NCBI GenBank assembly: GCA_964460755.1
Contig: CAYWQL010000004.1
Location: 1 to 64,000, forward strand
Direction of reading: 5' to 3'
Source: JAYFNU01 sp964460755
GTDB taxonomy: Bacteria > Bacillota > Clostridia > Oscillospirales > Ruminococcaceae
DNA: 64,000 nt
Shown: in pieces, positions 58,508 to 64,000 of the stretch
Numbering within the stretch: position 1 is the first letter of the stretch
Layout: the number at the start of each line of letters is the position of its first letter
Notes under the pieces: model-generated
What the model saw: the letters and a program-made list of their open reading frames with translations, nothing else
The model's database searches: none
What the model was told of the DNA's origin: nothing
Translations under genes and position numbers: made by a program

Positions 58508-59259
58508 TGGAAACTGTGTTTAAAAGACCTCACGCGCTTGTCGACATTCCCACGCACTATTGCCCGGGCTGCACCCACGGTATCGTTCACCGCCTTGTCG
58601 CCGAGGTTATCGACGAGCTTGGTATTGAGGGAAGAACCATCGGCATCGCGCCAGTTGGCTGCGCGGTGCTTGCATATGATTATTTTGGCTGCGATATGGT
58701 CGAGGCGGCTCACGGACGCGCGCCTGCCGTTGCGACCGGACTTCGTCGTTCGTTGAAGGATGCGGTTGTGTTCACCTATCAGGGCGACGGCGACCTTGCC
58801 GCTATCGGAACGGCGGAAACGGTTCACGCCGCGACGCGTGGCGAGAACATCACGATTATTTTTATTAACAACGCGATTTACGGTATGACCGGCGGACAGA
58901 TGGCGCCGACAACCCTTCCCGGGCAGGTCACCCAGACAACCCCGTATGGCCGCGACGTTAAAATTGCGGGCTATCCGATTAGGGTTTGCGAAATGCTTTC
59001 CACCCTTTCGGGAACGGCTTATGCCGAGCGCGTAACGGTCAACAATCCCCAGCACGTTAACGCAGCAAAACGGGCGATAAAAAAAGCGTTTCAGAACCAG
59101 CTTGACGGCAAGGGCTTTTCGATTGTCGAGGTGCTGTCCTCCTGCCCGACAAACTGGGGCATGGCTCCGAAGGACGCGCTTAAATGGATTGACGACAATA
59201 TGATTCCCTATTATCCTCTCGGCGTTTATAAGGACGTCGACGCGAAGGAGGCAAAATAA
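58507..59259 (+). CDS. vorA: 2-oxoacid:ferredoxin oxidoreductase, TPP-binding beta subunit
   Basis: This 250-residue beta subunit has CPGCTHGIVHRLVAEV at about 19-34, GIAPVGCAVLAYDYFGCDM, and the TPP/magnesium motif YQGDGDLAAIGTAETVHA with FINNAIYGMTGGQMAPTT. The cysteines fit an extra cluster near TPP, as in related enzymes. It overlaps vorB by one base. Confidence 0.92.
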   Translation: METVFKRPHALVDIPTHYCPGCTHGIVHRLVAEVIDELGIEGRTIGIAPVGCAVLAYDYFGCDMVEAAHGRAPAVATGLRRSLKDAVVFTYQGDGDLAAIGTAETVHAATRGENITIIFINNAIYGMTGGQMAPTTLPGQVTQTTPYGRDVKIAGYPIRVCEMLSTLSGTAYAERVTVNNPQHVNAAKRAIKKAFQNQLDGKGFSIVEVLSSCPTNWGMAPKDALKWIDDNMIPYYPLGVYKDVDAKEAK

Positions 59260-59261
59260 TA

Positions 59262-59792
59262 ATGCTGAAAAATATTATTCTTGCCGGCTTCGGCGGTCAG
59301 GGCGTTCTCTTTACGGGCAAGGTGCTTGCCTATGCAGGACTTTGCGACGAAAAAGAGGTTTCTTGGCTTCCGTCCTACGGTCCTGAAATGCGCGGCGGCA
59401 CGGCGAACTGCTCGGTCGTCGTTTCCGATAAGCCTATCGGCTCGCCGCTTGTACTTAATCCCGATTTGCTTATCGCGATGAACCTTCCTTCTTATGAGAA
59501 ATTTATCGGCGCGGTGGCGCCCGGCGGAATTGTCGTTATGGACTCCTCTCTTATTGAGGCTGATTGCGACCGTACCGACATCACCGTTTACAAGGTCGAG
59601 GCGACCAAGCTTGCCGAGGAAAAGGGACTTTCGGGTCTTTCAAATATGATTTTGCTCGGAAAGGCTATGAAGGAATGCGCCTTCCTTTCGGACGAGGGCA
59701 TAGACAAGGGCCTTCAGAAGAGTATACCGCCCAAAAAGGCGAATCTTCTCGACTCGAACAGAGACGCGATTAAACTCGGAAAAATTCAGTAA
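59262..59792 (+). CDS. vorC: 2-oxoacid:ferredoxin oxidoreductase, gamma subunit
   Basis: This 176-residue gamma subunit begins NIILAGFGGQGVLFTGKVLA. It has the CoA-region motif SWLPSYGPEMRGGTANCSVV and VVSDKPIGSPLV. It completes the four-subunit complex two bases after vorA. Confidence 0.93.
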   Translation: MLKNIILAGFGGQGVLFTGKVLAYAGLCDEKEVSWLPSYGPEMRGGTANCSVVVSDKPIGSPLVLNPDLLIAMNLPSYEKFIGAVAPGGIVVMDSSLIEADCDRTDITVYKVEATKLAEEKGLSGLSNMILLGKAMKECAFLSDEGIDKGLQKSIPPKKANLLDSNRDAIKLGKIQ

Positions 59793-59803
59793 GGAGCTTT
59801 ACC

Positions 59804-60934
59804 ATGGCGAAGGTCAGCGCGATTATTGTGGCGGGCGGCTCGTCCTCCCGAATGGGAAACACGGATAAGCTGTTCTTAAATATAGGCGGGGCGACCGTTA
59901 TCGAGCGGTCAATTTCGCTTTTCGAAAATAACGCGCTAATCGATGAAATAATTATCGCCACAAGAGAAGAAAGTATAAAAAAAGTCACAGAAATTTCATT
60001 GGCGTACGGCAAGGTGACGGCTGTCGTGAGGGGCGGGCATAACAGGTTTATGTCGGTTCAAAACGCGATAGCCGCCGCCTCGCCCGACGCAGAATATTAC
60101 GCTATTCACGACGCGGCAAGACCCTTTGCCTCCGATTTGCTTGTCACGAGGGTAATTGAAGCGGCTAAAAGGTCTAAAGCCGCCGCCCCAGCGCTTCCCG
60201 TTGTTGACACGATAAAGCAGGTCGACGGAGAAGCGATTATCGCGACTCCCGACCGCAACCGACTTGTTTGTGTCGCGACGCCGCAGGTTTTCGAGGCGGC
60301 GCTTTACAAAAGAGCCGCAGACGGACAGACCGACGCCTTCGACGATTGTCAGCTTATTGAACGGCTTGGCGAGCGGGTCGCGATGGTTGAGGGCGAGCGA
60401 AACAATATCAAAATCACCACCGAGGACGACATAGAACGGGCAAAAATAATTGTTGGAGCAGGTAGAATGAGGATAGGTCACGGGTACGACGTGCATAGAC
60501 TTGTTGAAGGGCGAAAGCTTATTCTCGGCGGGGTCGACATACCCCACGAAACGGGGCTTTTGGGTCATTCCGACGCCGACGTTTTGGTGCACGCTGTTAT
60601 GGACGCGCTTATCGGCGCGGCGGCACTCGGCGACATAGGAAAGCTTTTTCCCGACAGCGACGAAAAATATTCGGGCGCAGACAGCTTGGAGCTTCTCAAG
60701 CAGGTTGGACAGATAATAAAAGGCGAGGGCTATTCGGTTGGAAACATCGACGCGACGGTGCTGTGCGAGCGGCCCAAGCTTCGAGCGTTTATAGACGAGA
60801 TGCGAGGTAATATCGCAGACACGCTTGGTATTGATGTTAAGGACGTAAGCGTAAAGGCGACGACCGAGGAGGGACTCGGGTTTACGGGAGAAAAGCAGGG
60901 AATAGCCGCCCACGCGGTGGCGACGATAAAATAG
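59804..60934 (+). CDS. ispDF: Bifunctional IspD/IspF
   Basis: This 376-residue fusion covers two MEP-pathway enzymes. Residues 1-~221 are the cytidylyltransferase IspD (AIIVAGGSSSRMGNTDKLFL, AIHDAARPFAS, TPQVFEAALYK). From Met222 on it is the cyclodiphosphate synthase IspF (RIGHGYDVHRL, LLGHSDADVLVHAVMDALIG, IDATVLCERPKL, TTEEGLGFTGE). Such fusions occur in several bacterial groups. With ispH at 49249 this gives three of the late MEP steps in the window. Confidence 0.95.
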   Translation: MAKVSAIIVAGGSSSRMGNTDKLFLNIGGATVIERSISLFENNALIDEIIIATREESIKKVTEISLAYGKVTAVVRGGHNRFMSVQNAIAAASPDAEYYAIHDAARPFASDLLVTRVIEAAKRSKAAAPALPVVDTIKQVDGEAIIATPDRNRLVCVATPQVFEAALYKRAADGQTDAFDDCQLIERLGERVAMVEGERNNIKITTEDDIERAKIIVGAGRMRIGHGYDVHRLVEGRKLILGGVDIPHETGLLGHSDADVLVHAVMDALIGAAALGDIGKLFPDSDEKYSGADSLELLKQVGQIIKGEGYSVGNIDATVLCERPKLRAFIDEMRGNIADTLGIDVKDVSVKATTEEGLGFTGEKQGIAAHAVATIK

Positions 60935-60950
60935 ATAATTACGAGGGACG

Positions 60951-61832
60951 GTGACGCAGTTGGACGGAATAATTTATTCGATAAAAACCTTTATCGCAAG
61001 CTTCGGGAATTACTTTCCGTGGGCTGATATACTTGATATCGCGCTTGTCGCGTATGTCATATATCAGCTTATCAGTCTTGTGAAAAAAACTCGCGCCGCC
61101 CAGCTTACGAGAGGAATAATCATTCTTCTTGTGGGATACCTCTTAGCTTCTCAAATAGGAATGAAGACGACGACCTTCCTACTTGAAAATATACTTCAGT
61201 TCGGGCTTTTGGCGATTGTCGTCATTTTTCAGCCCGAAATACGCCGTGTGCTCGAGCAGGTCGGGCGCAGCAAGCTCAGCTCGTTTTCCTTCTTTTCGGG
61301 AAAATCAAGCTCGGAGGAAATTGCCGTCTGGAACGACGCTATCGTCGCGATTTGCGACAGCGCGGAGCATATGTCGAAGGAAAAGACGGGCGCGCTTATG
61401 GTTATTGAGCGCAAGACGGGTCTTGGCGAAATCGTGAGAACGGGAACCCATCTTGACGGCGAGACGACCTGTGAGCTTTTGGAAACAATCTTTTACGAGG
61501 GCTCGCCGCTTCACGACGGCGCGGTCGTCATAATCAACGGAAGAATAGCGGCGGCGGGGTGTCTTCTCCCCGTTTCGCAAAACAACGCGGGCATAAGCAA
61601 GGATATGGGAACGAGGCACAGAGCCGCACTTGGAATGAGTGAAAATTCCGACGCGCTTATCGTCGTTGTTTCGGAGGAAACGGGCATAATCTCGCTTGCT
61701 CAAAACGGCATAATTGTTCGCCGTCTTGACAGGGTGAGCCTGTTCAGACTGCTTCAAGGCGAGATAATTCCCGCCGACAAGGACGAGGACGCGAAGGCGA
61801 AAAAGGGTTTGGGGAGGATATTTAAAAAATGA
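60951..61832 (+). CDS. cdaA: Diadenylate cyclase CdaA
   Basis: This 293-residue protein has three membrane helices in the first ~95 residues and a DAC domain that makes c-di-AMP. The catalytic DGA motif lies in GSPLHDGAVVIING and the RHR motif in GTRHRAALGMSE. The start is probably GTG 60951 after GAGGGA. It overlaps cdaR, its regulator. c-di-AMP controls potassium and osmolyte balance in Firmicutes. Confidence 0.96.
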   Translation: MTQLDGIIYSIKTFIASFGNYFPWADILDIALVAYVIYQLISLVKKTRAAQLTRGIIILLVGYLLASQIGMKTTTFLLENILQFGLLAIVVIFQPEIRRVLEQVGRSKLSSFSFFSGKSSSEEIAVWNDAIVAICDSAEHMSKEKTGALMVIERKTGLGEIVRTGTHLDGETTCELLETIFYEGSPLHDGAVVIINGRIAAAGCLLPVSQNNAGISKDMGTRHRAALGMSENSDALIVVVSEETGIISLAQNGIIVRRLDRVSLFRLLQGEIIPADKDEDAKAKKGLGRIFKK

Positions 61833-63085
61833 AAAAGTTCAGTTTATCTTCTCTGCTAAATAAAAAGTGGTTTCAGCTTGTTTTTTCTATTGTCGCCGCG
61901 TTTATCTGTTGGGTGGTCGTTGTGTTTACGATAAGCCCTGACAGCACGGTTACGATTAGGAACGTGCCTGTCAACCTGTCGTCGTCCAATTCTCTGCTTC
62001 AAAGCCTTGGCTTAGATATAATCGACCAAAAGGACTATACCGTCAACGTTACGGTCGAGGGTCCGCGAAGCGTCGTCGGAACGCTCGACGCCAAGAGCGT
62101 TGTCGTGACGCCGGTGTTCACCTCGGTGACGACGGCGGGCACATACGATTTAAAGCTTGTCGCGGCGAAGGCGAACACAATGGACAACTTTTCGATAACC
62201 ACCATCAGCCCCGGCACCATTAAGGTGCGCTTCGACCAGGCGACCTCCAAGAAATTTACCGTGGGAACCGAAATTATCGGAATGTCGCTTAACGAGGGCT
62301 ATATGTCGGGCAACGTTACCGCGACGCCCAGTGAAATCACGATAATCGGAACGGAAAACGAAATCAACAGCATAAGCAAGATTTCGGCGGTCTATGAGGT
62401 CGGCGGGGTGCTTGACAAAACGCTAACGGTTGAGTGTCCGATAAAGATTTATGACGAAAACGGAAACGAATTGCCGAGTGATTCCTTTAAGCTTGACACA
62501 GACGTGGTGAGCGTGACTATACCCGTATATAAAAAGGGAAGCCTTCCCATTCAAATTGAGTTCACGAATATACCCTCGGGCTTTGATGTAAGCTCGCTTT
62601 CCTACGTTATGTCCAAGACGTCGATTGACGTCGCGGCGAGCGAGACAACCATAGACAACCTTAAACCCAAGACGGTTGGATATGTCGATTTGGCGGCGTT
62701 CAAGATGGGCGAGGTGTATACCTTCGACGTTAAGCTTCCGAGCGGATATGTGAACCTCGACAACGTCGAAACGATAACCGTCACCTTCCCGAGGGAAAAC
62801 ATTACGAGCAAAAAGGTAAACGTTTCGGACATACGTCTTCAGAATGTCCCGAGCAATTATAATATAACCGTTGTCACCAATCGGATAAACGACGTCACAG
62901 TTATCGGCCCGACCGAGGAGGTTGAGGCGCTTCTTGCTGGCTCGGTTATCGCGGTGGTTGACGTCAGCCAGATAAATATCGAAAAGGGAAGCTATAACGT
63001 TCCCGTGTTTTTCAACGTGACCTCCAACGACTCGACTTGGGTGGTCGGCAACTATACCGTTCTAATCGACGTGGAGCCAAGCTGA
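61829..63085 (+). CDS. cdaR: CdaA regulatory protein CdaR (YbbR repeats)
   Basis: The 418 residues start with one membrane helix at about 15-33 and continue with about four YbbR-type beta repeats of ~80 residues. Each has a VPVNL-like strand and a turn such as VTVEGPRSVV, ATPSEITIIGTENEI or VTVIGPTEEVEAL. It lies outside the membrane and modulates CdaA. The stop overlaps the next start (TGATG). Confidence 0.93.
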   Translation: MKKFSLSSLLNKKWFQLVFSIVAAFICWVVVVFTISPDSTVTIRNVPVNLSSSNSLLQSLGLDIIDQKDYTVNVTVEGPRSVVGTLDAKSVVVTPVFTSVTTAGTYDLKLVAAKANTMDNFSITTISPGTIKVRFDQATSKKFTVGTEIIGMSLNEGYMSGNVTATPSEITIIGTENEINSISKISAVYEVGGVLDKTLTVECPIKIYDENGNELPSDSFKLDTDVVSVTIPVYKKGSLPIQIEFTNIPSGFDVSSLSYVMSKTSIDVAASETTIDNLKPKTVGYVDLAAFKMGEVYTFDVKLPSGYVNLDNVETITVTFPRENITSKKVNVSDIRLQNVPSNYNITVVTNRINDVTVIGPTEEVEALLAGSVIAVVDVSQINIEKGSYNVPVFFNVTSNDSTWVVGNYTVLIDVEPS

Positions 63086-64000
63086 TGATTGTCGTTTCGG
63101 GAATAAGAATCCCGCTGGGGGCAAGCGAGGGCGACGCCGTCGAAAGAGCGTGCTCAATGATAAAAATCCCGAGCGGAAGCATAAGCGACCATAAGCTTCG
63201 CAGGGTGTCCTATGACGCCCGCCACGGCAGGGTTTCAACTGTTTGCTCGGTTATACTTACCTTAAAGGACGGGGGCATCGAACGGGAACTCAGCAATTCG
63301 ATACCCTTTGTTTCTTTGATGGAGAAGACGGAATTAAAGCCTATAATGGGCGACGAGCCGCTTCATACGCGACCGGTTATCGCGGGCTTTGGCCCAGCGG
63401 GAATGTTCGCGGCATATCTTTTAAGCCTATACGGATACCGTCCGATTGTCGTTGAACGCGGCGGCGAAATGGACGAGCGAGTGCGAGCGGTTGAACGCTT
63501 TTTTGAGTTGGGGGAGCTTGACGGCAAATCGAACGTGCAGTTCGGCGAGGGCGGCGCGGGAACCTTTTCCGACGGCAAGCTGACTTCAAGAATAAACGAC
63601 CCGCTTTGCGATTTTGTAATAGAAACCTTTTTAAGGCTGGGCGCGCCTAAGGACATCGCAACCAAAGCGAAGCCGCATATCGGTACAGACAAGCTTCGCG
63701 ATATCGTCAAGGCTATGCGTCGGGAAATCGTCAAAAATGGCGGCGAGGTGCGCTTTAACAGTATTCTCGACGGGCTGTTAGTTAAAGACAAAAGGCTTTG
63801 CGGCGTGTCGGTTAACGGCGAGAAGATGGACGCGGCGGTCGCGGTGCTTGCCTGCGGACACAGCGCGCGGGATACCTTTTCAGTGACGGCGAACGCAGGG
63901 CTTACGCTTTTGGCAAAGCCTTTTTCGGTCGGCGCGAGAATTGAGCATTTAGGGGTTGAGGTCAACCGTTCGCTTTACGGCGACGCTTATAAAAATCCGC
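63085..64000 (+). CDS. FAD-dependent dehydrogenase (COG2509 type), partial at right edge
   Basis: The frame is open for 305 codons to the window end. An N-terminal ferredoxin-like region (residues ~1-85) is followed by an FAD-binding loop VIAGFGPAGMFAAYLLSLYG at about 94-113. The family signature SNVQFGEGGAGTFSDGKLT and RINDPLCDFVIETFLRLGAP follow. These proteins are uncharacterised. Their place after cdaA-cdaR is common in Clostridia, often followed by glmM, which would lie outside this window. Confidence 0.9.
   Translation, partial: MIVVSGIRIPLGASEGDAVERACSMIKIPSGSISDHKLRRVSYDARHGRVSTVCSVILTLKDGGIERELSNSIPFVSLMEKTELKPIMGDEPLHTRPVIAGFGPAGMFAAYLLSLYGYRPIVVERGGEMDERVRAVERFFELGELDGKSNVQFGEGGAGTFSDGKLTSRINDPLCDFVIETFLRLGAPKDIATKAKPHIGTDKLRDIVKAMRREIVKNGGEVRFNSILDGLLVKDKRLCGVSVNGEKMDAAVAVLACGHSARDTFSVTANAGLTLLAKPFSVGARIEHLGVEVNRSLYGDAYKNP

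Noticed and set aside
1..64000. tRNA or rRNA genes, insertion sequences, prophage genes
   Set aside because: I saw no T-loop/acceptor patterns, rRNA segments, transposases or integrases on either strand.

Overview
The window looks like chromosome from an anaerobic, spore-forming Clostridia-type Firmicute of moderate GC. It carries spo0A, spoIVB and both dipicolinate synthase subunits. It also carries an IspH-ribosomal S1 fusion, a cdaA-cdaR pair, DapL-type lysine/peptidoglycan synthesis, a ferredoxin-dependent 2-oxoacid oxidoreductase, and T-box, manganese and L10 leader RNAs. I cannot name a genus from the sequence alone.

Layout. Positions 1-1375 hold two minus-strand genes for secreted or surface proteins that I do not recognise, followed by a small gene remnant; this is the only clearly accessory stretch. 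Positions 1641-3817 hold acpS-nnrD-lipoprotein-mazF. A minus-strand operon follows (8481-4395: ddl, murI, DUF1934, argS). Divergent from it is the plus-strand rpmG-secE-nusG-rplK-rplA block and then rplJ-rplL behind an L10 leader (8604-12080). A CBS-domain membrane protein is next, then a one-carbon/folate operon (13756-19274: fhs, fchA, folD, folC and a folT/5-formyl-THF cyclo-ligase fusion). Positions 19275-32086 are mixed housekeeping genes, including a manganese riboswitch before mntP, galE, an HtrA protease, an M20 peptidase and a CDF transporter. Positions 32137-39818 contain two AMP-forming acyl-CoA ligases, each behind its own T-box riboswitch, flanking a PspA/SPFH envelope-stress group. 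Then come three tandem zinc-ribbon membrane proteins, dapL, dapF, hflX, dpaAB, cmk-plsC-ispH/rpsA, a Ca-type P-ATPase, spoIVB-spo0A, a VOR-type oxidoreductase operon, ispDF and cdaA-cdaR. The window ends inside an FAD-dependent dehydrogenase.

Main result. By hand folding, the two T-boxes read valine (GUA) and isoleucine (AUC) codons, and both T-box bulges fit an A discriminator base. Acyl-CoA ligases are not usual T-box targets. The same window encodes a 2-oxoisovalerate-type ferredoxin oxidoreductase. I infer a salvage route in which valine or isoleucine shortage switches on activation of isobutyrate or 2-methylbutyrate. The acyl-CoA would then be reductively carboxylated to the branched 2-oxoacid and transaminated. 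A second coherent story is in folate metabolism: FolD has lost the lysine and glutamine tied to its cyclohydrolase activity, next to a dedicated FchA-type cyclohydrolase.
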